Numbered from the stretch's first letter, positions 36,916 to 46,558 are shown. The stretch: 64,000 nucleotides of DNA from Pantoea deleyi (GCF_022647325.1 NZ_CP071405.1:3906001-3970000); one strand, 5' to 3'. A program made the numbers and translations. The notes: generated by a model not told the origin, from the sequence alone.

Positions 36916-38607
36916 CTACAGCGACTTAGCCTCACTCTTAGCCGGTGCCTGACACCAGTTATTGGCCGGGTTGATGCCTCCATCTGGCGAGGTATATCCC
37001 AGACAACCCAGGATGGTATCAAACAGCTCAACATGGCGATGGGTACGTCCTACGCGCTGCTGCGCCTGCAGACGCTCAAAGTTGCTGCGGTTCTGGCTGT
37101 CTTCCAGATATTTATCGGACGCCCAGACCATCATTGGCACCCGAAACTGCTCAGGGGGGGCCATCTCACGCGGCGTGCCGTGCAGATGCATATTCTCGCT
37201 GATCGACTCACCGTGATCGGCCGCATAGAAGACGATCGCCTTCTTATCGCGCAGCTGATCCAGCACGCTGTCCAGCATGCTGTCGACATACAGCACCGAG
37301 TTATCATAAGCATTGATCAACTGCGCTTTACTGCAGGTCTCATCCACGCCCATACATTCCGGCTGATATTTCGCGAAACTGCGCGGATAACGCTGCGAAT
37401 AGAGATAGTGCGACCCTTTGGTGTGCAGCACCACCAGATGCTTGCCTTTCGGGAAACGATCCAGTGACGCTTTCATCTCCGGCACCAGCAGCATGTCATC
37501 GACCGCTTTACCCTGATTGCGCTTCTCTGAACCAATCTGCTCACGGAAAGCGAAGTTATTGGCATTCACGTTATCGTAAAACCAGACCTCGCTCTGCATC
37601 GCAAACAGTTCTGAGGTAAAGCCCAGCTCTTTCATCACCGCAAACACGTTCTGCTCTTTCAGCGTACGTCCCGGATTATCCATGGTGCCGCCTTCGCGCA
37701 CGAACATGCAGCGCAGCGAGAGTTTGGTCGCGGTATCACAGGACTCACCCCGGAAGGCCACCAGGTTCTTCTCTTTGGACAGCTTCGGCGTGGTATCACG
37801 CTCATAGCCCAGCATGCCCATGTGATCCCAGCGCGTGGTTTCGCCAATCACAAACACCACATAGGTATCGTCCAGCCCGGCAGGCGCAACATAGGTAAAC
37901 TTCTTCGCCGGGTCGAGCAGCTCCTCGCTTTTGAGAGACTCATCCACGCGGGTCCACGCAAACAGCCCGACCGCCGCCAGCCAGTTAGACGGCAGATAGG
38001 AGTGCGCCACCACCCCGCCGTAGCTCGGCAGATCGACATTGGTGATCTCTTCATTGTGCTTCTGCAGCTTGTCGAAAAACCGGATCGGCAGCCAGACCAG
38101 CGCGACACAGAGCAGCATGATCAGGGTTGGTTTCAGGCGCTGCCCCGGCGTCCGCAGCTGTTCATTCAGCGTCATGCTCAGCCGGTTACGCCAGATCATC
38201 AGCAGCGGTAACGCACTGACCAGCACCATCCACAGGATGAAATGATAGCCCACGACCTCTTTAGAGAGATCGGTGTCGGTCGTCATCACCGACGCCACGA
38301 TGCCGTAACCAATCACGACGTTAAAAAACGCCATGTAATAGGCCGCGGCGACAGAAATCAGCACGATCAACGTGGCCAGCACGCGATAAAACCACTTTCC
38401 TCCCAGCGACAGCAGGCGCATCAGGAAGAACGTCAGCAGCACAATGGCGACCACCTCGGTGACGGCAGTCAGCCAGTTCGTTATCGTAGAATGGCTGAGA
38501 AAACCATCAAAACGGCGATAGAAAATCGGTAAATTCAGTAAGATACCGAGGTAGAGCGCCAGCAAGAGCGATAACTTTTGCTGAGACAGGGTTTTAATAT
38601 AATTCAT
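36916..38607 (-). CDS. eptB: EptB, Kdo phosphoethanolamine transferase
   Basis: 563 residues from ATG 38607 (MNYIKTLSQQKLSLLL); a longer frame to 38703 would add a hydrophilic segment absent from homologues. Five N-terminal transmembrane helices and a periplasmic sulfatase-fold domain; VVFVIGETTRWDHMG, CDTATKLSLRCM (nucleophilic Thr) and AADHGES are visible. Adds phosphoethanolamine to the outer Kdo of lipopolysaccharide, a calcium-dependent reaction in E. coli, where the small RNA MgrR represses it. Preserved next to the tRNA-Pro gene as in E. coli. Confidence 0.95.
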   Translation of the reverse strand: MNYIKTLSQQKLSLLLALYLGILLNLPIFYRRFDGFLSHSTITNWLTAVTEVVAIVLLTFFLMRLLSLGGKWFYRVLATLIVLISVAAAYYMAFFNVVIGYGIVASVMTTDTDLSKEVVGYHFILWMVLVSALPLLMIWRNRLSMTLNEQLRTPGQRLKPTLIMLLCVALVWLPIRFFDKLQKHNEEITNVDLPSYGGVVAHSYLPSNWLAAVGLFAWTRVDESLKSEELLDPAKKFTYVAPAGLDDTYVVFVIGETTRWDHMGMLGYERDTTPKLSKEKNLVAFRGESCDTATKLSLRCMFVREGGTMDNPGRTLKEQNVFAVMKELGFTSELFAMQSEVWFYDNVNANNFAFREQIGSEKRNQGKAVDDMLLVPEMKASLDRFPKGKHLVVLHTKGSHYLYSQRYPRSFAKYQPECMGVDETCSKAQLINAYDNSVLYVDSMLDSVLDQLRDKKAIVFYAADHGESISENMHLHGTPREMAPPEQFRVPMMVWASDKYLEDSQNRSNFERLQAQQRVGRTHRHVELFDTILGCLGYTSPDGGINPANNWCQAPAKSEAKSL

Positions 38608-38865
38608 GAAAAAAGGTGTTTCTCCGGAGTGAAGCGCTTGACCAAATCTTTTTATGTGACTACCGAAACGCGACAGAGTTCGCCGAATAAGCGGACCGGA
38701 CAAAGATGAAGGAAAATTCTGAACGGGCTAACAGGCTGTAACGCGAGGTGGCTCAGTAAAGCATGGCCGCCTTCATCAGGCCAGAAAATAATCACTGATA
38801 ACCCGATTAGTGCTTTTTTTTGATACACGAGAGGGCGGGCGAGGAGATGGCCGCAGCGCGCAGCA

Positions 38866-38896
38866 GAAAAGAAGCGGGCCTGTATATCAGGCCCGC
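38866..38896 (-). terminator. Terminator of ohr
   Basis: A 9-bp stem GCGGGCCTG / CAGGCCCGC with a five-base loop is followed on the minus strand by TTCTTTTC, directly after the ohr stop. Confidence 0.85.
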
Positions 38897-38903
38897 AGCA
38901 CAC

Positions 38904-39332
38904 TTAGCAGATGATATTCAGCGTGACGTCAATGTTGTTGCGGGTCGCGTTTGAGTAAGGGCAGACAATGTGTGCCGCATCCACCAGCTTCTGCGCTTCA
39001 GCTTCATCCATGCCAGGCAGATGAATATTCAGGGTCGCTTCAATACCAAAACCGTTGGGAATAGGACCGATCCCGACTTCACCTTCGATCCACGCATCTT
39101 TCGGCATGGTGATTTTGTCGCGGCCGGCAACAAACTTCATCGCGCCGATGAAGCAGGCAGAGTAACCCGCCGCAAACAGCTGCTCAGGGTTAGTCACTTC
39201 GCCGCCTGCACCGCCCATCTCTTTTGGCACGCCCAGTTTCACGTCCAGCACACCATCAGAAGAGGTTGCACGACCATCACGACCACCGGTTGCTTTGGCT
39301 TTGGCGCGGTAAACCACTTGTTCTAAAGACAT
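38904..39332 (-). CDS. ohr: Ohr, organic hydroperoxide reductase
   Basis: 142 residues, OsmC/Ohr family. The two redox cysteines are Cys60 (AAGYSACF) and Cys124 ([11 protein letters not shown]); [11 protein letters not shown] and [14 protein letters not shown] are typical Ohr rather than OsmC. It reduces organic and lipid hydroperoxides using lipoylated proteins. GGAG lies seven bases before the ATG. Located 95 bases after ohrR on the same strand. E. coli lacks this gene. Confidence 0.95.
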   Translation of the reverse strand: MSLEQVVYRAKAKATGGRDGRATSSDGVLDVKLGVPKEMGGAGGEVTNPEQLFAAGYSACFIGAMKFVAGRDKITMPKDAWIEGEVGIGPIPNGFGIEATLNIHLPGMDEAEAQKLVDAAHIVCPYSNATRNNIDVTLNIIC

Positions 39333-39427
39333 GACATTTCTCCGTTACGCTATTTAATCGCCCGCTACTTATTTAGCCGTAACCGGGCGGTGAGGTTCAG
39401 TGGGTGCGGCGCACCCAACCGCAATCT

Positions 39428-39892
39428 TTATCGGGACTGGTTCAGGTTGTCGCGCAACCCATCCAGTTGTAATTTCAGGGCCAGCAGGGCCTCATCTTCA
39501 CAGGCCGTGGCACATTTAACGGCGTCTGGGATGGTCTCAGCCCTGGCGCGCAGCGCCCGGCCGTCCTCCGTCAGCGTCACCGCAACCTGCCGCTCATCCT
39601 GACGGGTGCGCTGCCGGTTAATCAGACCTGCGCTCTCCAGCCGCTTCAGCAAAGGCGTTAAGGTGGCCGAGTCTAAAAAGAGCTGCTCGCCAATCTCCGA
39701 GACCGTGACATCATCTTTCTGCCACAGCACCAGCATCACCAGATATTGCGGATAGGTAATATCGAGCTGGCTCAGCAGCTGGCGATAGACTTTGCTCATC
39801 GCCAGGTTGGCAGAATAAAGCGCAAAGCAGAGCTGCTGATCGACCAACAGTGGCATCGGTTTCACTTTTTTGTCATCTTGATCACTGTTCAT
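39428..39892 (-). CDS. ohrR: OhrR, organic-peroxide-sensing MarR-family repressor
   Basis: 154 residues from ATG 39892 ([11 protein letters not shown]). Winged-helix MarR fold with DESDR-type wing [17 protein letters not shown]. The sensing cysteine is Cys22 ([14 protein letters not shown]), and Cys127/Cys131 near the C-terminus could form the disulfide, as in 2-Cys OhrR of Xanthomonas. It should repress ohr until oxidised. Divergent from the HD-domain gene across 62 bases. Confidence 0.92.
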   Translation of the reverse strand: MNSDQDDKKVKPMPLLVDQQLCFALYSANLAMSKVYRQLLSQLDITYPQYLVMLVLWQKDDVTVSEIGEQLFLDSATLTPLLKRLESAGLINRQRTRQDERQVAVTLTEDGRALRARAETIPDAVKCATACEDEALLALKLQLDGLRDNLNQSR

Positions 39893-39954
39893 ACTGATGA
39901 ATATAGATAGTGCGCTAGATAATTGCAAGCAAACTTTTGGCCAGGGGGAAAAGC
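39893..39954. promoter_or_regulatory. Divergent ohrR / HD-gene promoter with possible OhrR operator
   Basis: This 62-base gap is AT-rich and contains an imperfect palindrome around TAGATAGTGCGCTAGATA, followed by ATTGCAAGC. MarR-type operators are imperfect palindromes of this size, so OhrR may autoregulate here and also control the HD gene. AGGGGG just before 39955 is the ribosome site of the HD gene. Confidence 0.35.
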
Positions 39955-40542
39955 ATGCAGGATTCACTGGAAGAACAGGCTCGTCGCTTTGCCACCGAGG
40001 CACATGCCGGGGCCGGTCAGCGCCGCAAATATACCGATGAGCCATACATCGTTCATCCGGCTGCGGTCGCAGAGCTGGTGCGCAGCGTCAGTCACGACGA
40101 GGCGCTCTTAGCGGCGGCCTGGCTGCACGACACGGTGGAGGATACCGCCACGACGCAACAGGATATCGAAGCGCATTTTGGTCAGCGTGTGGCCAGTCTG
40201 GTGGAGATGCTGACCGACAGCGCCCCCGCCACCGCAAAGAACCGCGCCGCCCGTAAAGTGGCGCACTTCCGCCACACCGCCAGCGCCAGTCCCGAGGCGC
40301 AGACCATCAAACTGGCGGACATCATCGACAACACCCGCGCGATCGTCCGTTTCGATCCCGATTTTGCACGGATTTACCTGGTAGAAAAACAGATTCAGAT
40401 CGCCTTACTGAAACAGGGTGATGCGCAGCTATGGCAGCAGGCTTCGACGATTATCGAAAGCGGGCTGGCCCAGCTGCGGGAGCCGCCCTACAGCGTGCCG
40501 GAGAGCTGGTTTACCAGGCAGGCGGCGAAATACAGCGCCTGA
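39955..40542 (+). CDS. HD-domain phosphohydrolase, Mesh1/SpoT-hydrolase-like
   Basis: 195 residues from ATG 39955, which has AGGGGG seven bases upstream. A single HD domain: His34 (YIVHP), His58-Asp59 (WLHDTVEDT), the Glu62-Asp63 pair and a later [11 protein letters not shown]. This arrangement is that of the ppGpp hydrolase domain of SpoT and of stand-alone Mesh1-type enzymes, with no synthetase domain. Hydrolysis of (p)ppGpp or NADPH is inferred from the family only. Divergent from ohrR, so a link with oxidative stress is possible. Confidence 0.8.
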   Translation: MQDSLEEQARRFATEAHAGAGQRRKYTDEPYIVHPAAVAELVRSVSHDEALLAAAWLHDTVEDTATTQQDIEAHFGQRVASLVEMLTDSAPATAKNRAARKVAHFRHTASASPEAQTIKLADIIDNTRAIVRFDPDFARIYLVEKQIQIALLKQGDAQLWQQASTIIESGLAQLREPPYSVPESWFTRQAAKYSA

Positions 40543-40550
40543 CGCCCATA

Positions 40551-40576
40551 AAAAAACCCGCCAGCGGCGGGTTTCT
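40551..40576. terminator. Bidirectional terminator between the HD gene and yiaG
   Basis: AAACCCGCC pairs with GGCGGGTTT around AGC; A-run on the left and T-run on the right serve both converging genes. Confidence 0.9.
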
Positions 40577-40589
40577 TCCTGCTGCCTGA

Positions 40590-40886
40590 TCACTCAAGCA
40601 ACTGCCGTCCCAGATACGGGTTAGCATGTAATAATTTCATCAGTTTCTGCGCCGTCGCGGAAGGACGGGTACGGCGGGCTTCCCAGCTTTTCACGGAAGA
40701 AACGCTCACGCCCATTACCTTTGCAAACTCATCAACCTGCATGCCGGTCATTTCACGCAGACGCTGCGGTTCTGGCTGGGCGGGTTGCTGACGCTGAATG
40801 AGTAACTCGGCGGCGCGATCATCACGTGTCAAAACAATCTGCTCAAGGCTGCTGAGCAATTCAAACATCGGGTCTTTTAATTCCAT
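40590..40886 (-). CDS. yiaG: YiaG, HTH (Xre/NadS-like) transcriptional regulator
   Basis: 98 residues from ATG 40886, with AGGAG eight bases upstream. N-terminal MELKDPMFELLSSLEQIV and C-terminal HTH REMTGMQVDEFAKVMGVSVSSV..WEARRTRPS resemble E. coli YiaG throughout. Target genes unknown. In E. coli it neighbours yiaF, which here is 2.5 kb away on the other side of a gamma-glutamyltransferase gene. Confidence 0.9.
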   Translation of the reverse strand: MELKDPMFELLSSLEQIVLTRDDRAAELLIQRQQPAQPEPQRLREMTGMQVDEFAKVMGVSVSSVKSWEARRTRPSATAQKLMKLLHANPYLGRQLLE

Positions 40887-41615
40887 AGAGAACTCCTTAA
40901 AACTCACTATGAAGCACGTGAAAGTAGAGAGGTACGAGCCTGAAGTCAGGACTCTGAAACCGGGCCTGTTCCAGGCTGGATCCCGCAAGGGTTTGTTTTT
41001 GTTATGAGAGAAACCATTACGGGACACAGCCTGCGGTGCATTTCTAAAAGTTGTCAGATCAATGCAACAAATGCCGGGAGACTAAGTATGGATAGAGACC
41101 TGACGATTTGCCGCGCAATTTATAATTATTTTTTTAACTATGGTTTGCCGGAAAAATTCCAGCGCCTCTAACGTGCTGAGGCAGCTGATTTTTGTGCCCT
41201 CATAGCGGGCAAAAAAATCAATGTGTGTTTGCGAATTGTGTGGATGCCATCATGCTTTTTACCGGCATCTTCTCATTTCTGTGAGGTGCTGCACCTCTGC
41301 AGGTAGTGAGTGCAAAATATACGCCAATGGTTTACTTCCTGAACACTTATATTCATCTTTCTAATTAAAATAAGAATAATCCTGGCATGACCTTCAGCGC
41401 TGCCGCGCGTCGGCTCACGGTGCAGAGCGGGAAAATCCGTTAATCTGAGTGCTGTTTTTTCAGCAGATTATTGAACAGCGGCCTTTAAGAAACGGCAGAC
41501 GCCTCATTCCGGTGCGTTTATGCCATTCACGCCTGACGTCATGCGCGACAAAAGTGCACTCCCTGAGTGGTGCGCAGACGGCGGGCCAGACACCGGATCC
41601 CGGCAAGGAAAAGCG
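40887..41615. other. Non-coding gap between yiaG and ggt
   Basis: 730 bases, AT-rich from about 41040 to 41400. It contains the promoters of the divergent yiaG and ggt genes. I found no convincing gene, RNA, or terminator; a GCCC / GGGC hairpin near 41197-41210 lacks a U-tract on either strand. Confidence 0.5.
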
Positions 41616-43214
41616 ATGCGTGAAACAGATTTTAATGTCGCCTACCCCTCTCATCGCGTCTCGATGATGGGACGTAACGCGGTGGCGACGTCACAACCGC
41701 TGGCGGCACAGGCAGGCCTGCGTATGCTGCAACAGGGTGGCAACGCGGTAGATGCAGCGATCGCCACGGCTATCGCCCTCACCGTCCTGGAGCCGACCGG
41801 AAACGGCATCGGCAGTGATGCATTTGCGATCGTCTGGGACGGCAGTGAGCTGCATGGGCTCAATGCGTCAGGTCGTGCCCCGGCCGCCTGGCATCCCGGC
41901 CGCTTCGCCGCGTTTGACACCATGCCGGAAACCGGCTGGGAGTCAGTGACCGTACCTGGCGCGGTGTCGGCATGGGTCTCACTGGCGCAGCGCTTCGGCA
42001 CCCTGCCGCTCACTACCCTGGCGCAACCGGCAATCGGGTATGCGCGCGACGGTTTTCCGGTCTCGCCGCTGATTGGTCAGCTGTGGCAGCGCGGCTACGA
42101 CAAACTGCGGGATCAGCCGGGCTTCAGCGACTGTTTTGCGCCGCAGGGCCGCCCGCCGCAGGCGGGGGAACTGTTCCGCAACCCGGCGCAGGCCGCCACG
42201 CTGCAGGAGATCGCTGAAACCCAGGGCGAGAGCTTCTATCGTGGCGCGCTGGCGCAGAAGATGGCGGCCTTCGCCCATGAGCATGGCGCTGCCCTGACGC
42301 TGGAGGATTTGAAAAACCATCGTGCCGACTGGGTAACCCTGCTGTCGCATCCGTTCGCCGGTGGATCGGTACAGGAGTTGCCGCCTAACGGCCAGGGCAT
42401 CGCGACCCTGATCGCGCTGGGCATTCTGGAAGAGTGGGAGATCAACCGCTATGCACCCGATTCACCGCAGTGGCTGCATCTCTCCATTGAGGCGATGAAG
42501 CTGGCACTGGTCGATCTCGAACGCTATGTCACTGATGAAGATCACCTGGAATTTCCGGCGGCGCTGCTGCTGAGCCGGGACTATCTTCGCCAGCGGGCCG
42601 CGTTAATCGATCCTGACAGCGCGGGCGATTTCCGCTTTGGCTCGCCGCAGCAAAGCGGCACTGTCTACGTGGCCACCGGTGACAGCCAGGGAATGATGGT
42701 CTCCTTCATTCAGTCCAACTATATGGGCTTTGGCTCCGGCGTGGTGGTTCCCGGCACCGGCATCAGCCTGCAGAATCGCGGCGCGGGCTTCTCATGCGAT
42801 CCGACCCATCCCAACGTGGTGGCTGGTGGTAAGCGCCCGTTCCATACCATCATTCCCGCCTTTGCGCAGGATCCGCAGGGCCAGCCGCTGATGGCGTTTG
42901 GCGTGATGGGTGGCCCGATGCAGGCCCAGGGGCACGTTCAGCTGGCGCTGCGTATCATGCTGCACGGACAGAATCCCCAGGCCGCGATTGATGCACCGCG
43001 CTGGCGGGTGGTACAGGGGCGCGAGGTGGTCTTTGAATCCACCCTCGATCGCAACACCCTGAGTACCCTGCGCCGCATGGGCCACAACGTGGTGCTGGAA
43101 GATCCGCTGAGCAACTACAACTTCGGCGGCGCGCAGGTGATAGTGCGCGATCCTCAGGGGTTCTATATTGCGGCCAGTGAAAGCCGGAAAGATGGGCAGG
43201 CCGTGGTGTTTTAA
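41616..43214 (+). CDS. Gamma-glutamyltransferase family protein, no signal peptide (YwrD-like)
   Basis: 532 residues from ATG 41616, where AAGGA stands seven bases upstream. The Ntn-hydrolase fold is recognisable: GNAVDAAIATAIALTVLEPTGNGIGSDAF at the start, the nucleophilic threonine in QQSGTVYVATGD at the large/small subunit boundary, and GSGVVVPGTGISLQNRG. There is no export signal, unlike E. coli Ggt, so a cytoplasmic enzyme of the YwrD group is likely. Substrate unknown; glutathione or gamma-glutamyl peptides are family substrates. Inserted between yiaG and yiaF relative to E. coli. Confidence 0.85.
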   Translation: MRETDFNVAYPSHRVSMMGRNAVATSQPLAAQAGLRMLQQGGNAVDAAIATAIALTVLEPTGNGIGSDAFAIVWDGSELHGLNASGRAPAAWHPGRFAAFDTMPETGWESVTVPGAVSAWVSLAQRFGTLPLTTLAQPAIGYARDGFPVSPLIGQLWQRGYDKLRDQPGFSDCFAPQGRPPQAGELFRNPAQAATLQEIAETQGESFYRGALAQKMAAFAHEHGAALTLEDLKNHRADWVTLLSHPFAGGSVQELPPNGQGIATLIALGILEEWEINRYAPDSPQWLHLSIEAMKLALVDLERYVTDEDHLEFPAALLLSRDYLRQRAALIDPDSAGDFRFGSPQQSGTVYVATGDSQGMMVSFIQSNYMGFGSGVVVPGTGISLQNRGAGFSCDPTHPNVVAGGKRPFHTIIPAFAQDPQGQPLMAFGVMGGPMQAQGHVQLALRIMLHGQNPQAAIDAPRWRVVQGREVVFESTLDRNTLSTLRRMGHNVVLEDPLSNYNFGGAQVIVRDPQGFYIAASESRKDGQAVVF

Positions 43215-43426
43215 GGCCGCCGTCATGAAAACGCCGCCCGGAGAGGGGGACGCCAGCCGGCAATGCCGGGTGCACCGCCGCGCCGCCGATCCTGCTCTGC
43301 CACCGCCATTTCAGAAAGCACCTGTTTTAGCGGTGGTTTCGCATTGTGCCGTGGCGCGGGTTTGTTCTATTCTTTAGGCCATTCCTACCTGGACATCAGA
43401 CAGTATCACCGACAGGAGTTGACCCT

Positions 43427-44146
43427 ATGGCTTCAGGATTTACACGCCTTATGGCACGCGGCGGCATTATGCTCGCTGGCGCGCTGATCGTGCTGCAGCT
43501 CACCGCATGTGGTGACAAAGAGGGCGAGCAGCGTAAAGCATTTATCGACTTTCTCCAGAATACCGTGATGCGCAGCGGCGAGCATCTTCCCAGCCTCAGC
43601 GAAAACCAGAAGCAGAGCTTTGGCAACTTCGCCAGCGATTACGCCATTCTGTATGGCTTCTCACAGCAGGCGAACAAAGCGGTAGAGCAGGGAATGCGCC
43701 CGGTGGTGGATGAGCTTTCCGCGATTCGCGTTCCGCAGGATTATCTCAGCCGTCGTGATTCGCTGCGTCAGGCCAACAGCGCCCTGGTGATTGTCACCCA
43801 GCAGATTGAAAGCGCCAAAATGCAGGCAGACAGCAGCAAAGCGGCCCTGAAGCAGTCGGACGACCTGAAAAAAGTCTACGACACCGCCTATAACAAAGTG
43901 GTGACAGTGCCCGCCAATCAGCTGATCCCGCTGCTGCCTAAGCTCCAGGCGCTGAGCCAGGGTGCGGTGCAGACCGGCGACTTCCTGCAACTGCAGGGCG
44001 CCCGCGTCAGCTTCAACAATGGCGGCGTGCAGTTCCCGACGCAGGATCAGGCCACGCAGTATAACGCGCTGATGAGCACGCTTTCTGCCAACGCCCAGGC
44101 ACTGCCGCAGGCCCAGGCTGCCGTTCAGGGTGGCATTCAGCAGTAA
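43427..44146 (+). CDS. yiaF: YiaF, DUF3053 lipoprotein
   Basis: 239 residues from ATG 43427 with AGGAG eight bases upstream. A signal peptide ends in a lipobox (LTAC), and GDKEGEQRKAFIDFLQNTVM is almost identical to E. coli YiaF. Mostly helical, so probably membrane-anchored on the periplasmic side. Function unknown. Confidence 0.9.
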   Translation: MASGFTRLMARGGIMLAGALIVLQLTACGDKEGEQRKAFIDFLQNTVMRSGEHLPSLSENQKQSFGNFASDYAILYGFSQQANKAVEQGMRPVVDELSAIRVPQDYLSRRDSLRQANSALVIVTQQIESAKMQADSSKAALKQSDDLKKVYDTAYNKVVTVPANQLIPLLPKLQALSQGAVQTGDFLQLQGARVSFNNGGVQFPTQDQATQYNALMSTLSANAQALPQAQAAVQGGIQQ

Positions 44147-44258
44147 ACCCGCTTTACGGGCAGAGGTCATGTCTCTGCCCCTCTCCTCACGCTTTCTCTT
44201 CGCCTTTCCGACCCGCTGAATGAAGTGTGATCTGGCGCATTTTCGACCAAAAATATTT

Positions 44259-44274
44259 TGTGACTGTCATCACA
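44259..44274. promoter_or_regulatory. CRP site upstream of mtlA (1)
   Basis: TGTGACTGTCATCACA matches the CRP consensus TGTGA-N6-TCACA exactly. A weaker half-matching site (TGTGATCTGGCGCATT) lies at 44226. Confidence 0.85.
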
Positions 44275-44302
44275 TTTCTATAACAAACCGCCTCTTTCAG
44301 GA

Positions 44303-44318
44303 TGTGACGTACATCACA
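44303..44318. promoter_or_regulatory. CRP site upstream of mtlA (2)
   Basis: TGTGACGTACATCACA, a second perfect CRP consensus, 44 bases (about four helical turns) after the first. Confidence 0.85.
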
Positions 44319-44375
44319 GATACCCGGCTATTCTGACTAAAAATCCGACATAACGGTGGCGATCGGTCGATAAAA

Positions 44376-44391
44376 TGTGATCAGAGTCACG
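44376..44391. promoter_or_regulatory. CRP site upstream of mtlA (3)
   Basis: TGTGATCAGAGTCACG, one mismatch to the CRP consensus, 73 bases (about seven helical turns) after site 2. Confidence 0.75.
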
Positions 44392-44419
44392 CTAATGCCC
44401 CCTGCAGGCCCCCTTAATC

Positions 44420-44435
44420 AGTGATGCAGATCACA
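44420..44435. promoter_or_regulatory. CRP site upstream of mtlA (4)
   Basis: AGTGATGCAGATCACA, one mismatch to the CRP consensus, 44 bases after site 3, nearest to the mtlA promoter. E. coli mtlA likewise has several CRP sites. Confidence 0.75.
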
Positions 44436-44577
44436 CTAATTCCGTGCCCTACGCAGTACCAGATTCGCGTGATAGAGTCCGCGTGCATACAGTAATACCA
44501 CCGGCTTCGGGTCGGGGTGGCTAAACAAAAACAAACGCGCTCTCCTATTGCAGCGCGTCTCAATAAGGGGTGGGTTT

Positions 44578-46512
44578 ATGTCCTCATCAGTGAAGGTCAA
44601 AGTACAGAGCTTTGGTCGCTTTCTGAGTAATATGGTGATGCCAAACATCGGGGCGTTTATCGCCTGGGGTATCATCACCGCACTGTTTATTCCAACAGGC
44701 TGGATCCCGAACGAAACGCTGGCCAAACTGGTCGGCCCGATGATCACTTACCTGCTGCCGCTGCTGATCGGTTTCACCGGCGGACGTCTGGTGGGCGGAG
44801 ATCGCGGCGGCGTGGTCGGTGCCATCACCACGATGGGTGTCATCGTCGGTGCAGATATGCCGATGTTCCTGGGTGCGATGATTGCCGGTCCGCTGGGTGG
44901 CTGGGCCATTAAGTCGTTCGACCGGGCAATTGACGGCAAAATCAAAAGCGGCTTCGAGATGCTGGTGAACAACTTCTCGGCCGGTATTATCGGGATGGTG
45001 CTGGCCCTGCTGGCATTCCTGGCCATTGGCCCGCTGGTTGAAGGTCTGTCGCACATTCTGGCGGCGGGCGTGAACCTGATGGTGCAGAACAACCTGCTGC
45101 CGCTGACCTCGATCTTCGTGGAACCGGCGAAAATCCTGTTCCTGAATAACGCCATTAACCACGGTATCTTCTCACCGCTCGGCATCCAGCAGGCGAGTGA
45201 AGCGGGTAAATCGATCTTCTTCCTGATTGAAGCGAACCCGGGCCCGGGCATGGGCGTGCTGATGGCCTACATGTTCTTTGGCCGTGGCAGTGCAAAACAG
45301 TCTGCGGGCGGTGCCGCCATTATCCACTTCCTGGGCGGCATCCATGAGATCTACTTCCCCTACGTGCTGATGGCGCCTCGTCTGCTGCTGGCCGTGATCC
45401 TGGGCGGGATGACCGGCGTCTTCACGCTGACCGTCCTGAACGGCGGCCTGGTCTCTCCGGCGTCACCGGGTTCTATCCTGGCGGTGCTGGCGATGACGCC
45501 AAAAGGCGCCTACTTCGCGAACGTCGCCGCTATCGCAGCCGCCTTTGCCGTCTCCTTCGTGGTTTCCGCTATCCTGCTGAAAACCAGCAAAGTAAAAGAA
45601 GATGACGACATCGAAGCCGCGACCCAGCGCATGCATGACATGAAAGCGCAGTCCAAAGGCCAGAGCGCACCCGGTGCGGCGATCGCCAGCGACGCCATGA
45701 GCGTGGACCTGCATCACGTGCGCAAAATCATTGTCGCCTGCGATGCCGGTATGGGTTCCAGCGCCATGGGCGCAGGCGTGCTGCGTAAGAAAGTGCAGGA
45801 TGCCGGTCTGAGCAATGTCTCGGTGACCAATACCGCGATCAACGCCCTGCCCGGTGATGTCGATCTGGTAATTACGCATCGCGACCTGACCGAACGCGCA
45901 ATCCGCCAGGCACCGCACGCGCAGCATATTTCGCTGAATAACTTCCTCGACAGCGCGCTCTACAGCACCCTGACCGAACGTCTGGTGGCGGCTAACCGCA
46001 GTGATGCGCATCGCGAAACCGTGAAAACGACGCTGGCCGACAGCTACGATGAAGGTAACGCGCACCTGTTTAAGCTGGGCGCGGATAACGTCTTCCTCGG
46101 CCTGACCGCCAGCAACAAAGAGCAGGCGATTCGCTTTGCCGGTGAACAGCTGGTGAAAGGCGGCTACGTCGAGCCGGAGTATGTTGAAGCGATGCTGGCG
46201 CGTGAAAAACTGACCCCGACCTATCTCGGTGAGTCAATTGCGGTGCCGCACGGCACGGTGGAAGCCAAAGATCGCGTGCTGAAAACCGGCGTGGTGTTCT
46301 GCCAGTATCCGGCAGGCGTCCTGTTCGGTGAAGAGCCGGAGGATGTGGCGCGTCTGGTCATCGGCATTGCAGCCCGCAATAACGAGCACATCCAGGTGAT
46401 CACCAGCCTCACCAATGCGCTGGATGATGACAGCGTGATCGAGAAGCTGGCGAACACCAGCAACGTGCAGGAAGTGCTGGATCTGCTGTCAGGCAAACCT
46501 GCCATCGCATAA
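44578..46512 (+). CDS. mtlA: MtlA, mannitol-specific PTS enzyme IICBA
   Basis: 644 residues from ATG 44578 (MSSSVKVKVQSFGRFLSN), preceded by AAGGGGTGGG. Three fused domains: membrane IIC (to about 345), IIB with the phospho-cysteine in ACDAGMGSS, and IIA with the phospho-histidine in VPHGTVEAKD. Imports mannitol and releases mannitol-1-phosphate. First gene of mtlADR, driven by CRP through the upstream sites and expected to be repressed by MtlR. Confidence 0.97.
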   Translation: MSSSVKVKVQSFGRFLSNMVMPNIGAFIAWGIITALFIPTGWIPNETLAKLVGPMITYLLPLLIGFTGGRLVGGDRGGVVGAITTMGVIVGADMPMFLGAMIAGPLGGWAIKSFDRAIDGKIKSGFEMLVNNFSAGIIGMVLALLAFLAIGPLVEGLSHILAAGVNLMVQNNLLPLTSIFVEPAKILFLNNAINHGIFSPLGIQQASEAGKSIFFLIEANPGPGMGVLMAYMFFGRGSAKQSAGGAAIIHFLGGIHEIYFPYVLMAPRLLLAVILGGMTGVFTLTVLNGGLVSPASPGSILAVLAMTPKGAYFANVAAIAAAFAVSFVVSAILLKTSKVKEDDDIEAATQRMHDMKAQSKGQSAPGAAIASDAMSVDLHHVRKIIVACDAGMGSSAMGAGVLRKKVQDAGLSNVSVTNTAINALPGDVDLVITHRDLTERAIRQAPHAQHISLNNFLDSALYSTLTERLVAANRSDAHRETVKTTLADSYDEGNAHLFKLGADNVFLGLTASNKEQAIRFAGEQLVKGGYVEPEYVEAMLAREKLTPTYLGESIAVPHGTVEAKDRVLKTGVVFCQYPAGVLFGEEPEDVARLVIGIAARNNEHIQVITSLTNALDDDSVIEKLANTSNVQEVLDLLSGKPAIA

Positions 46513-46558
46513 TGTGGTGATATTTTCCCTGGGGCGGTCATGCCCGTCCCGATTTTCC

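Noticed and set aside
41191..41217. Hairpin GCCC/GGGC flanked by T and A runs
   Set aside because: The U-tract would be on the wrong side on both strands, so it is not a terminator, and no other function is visible.
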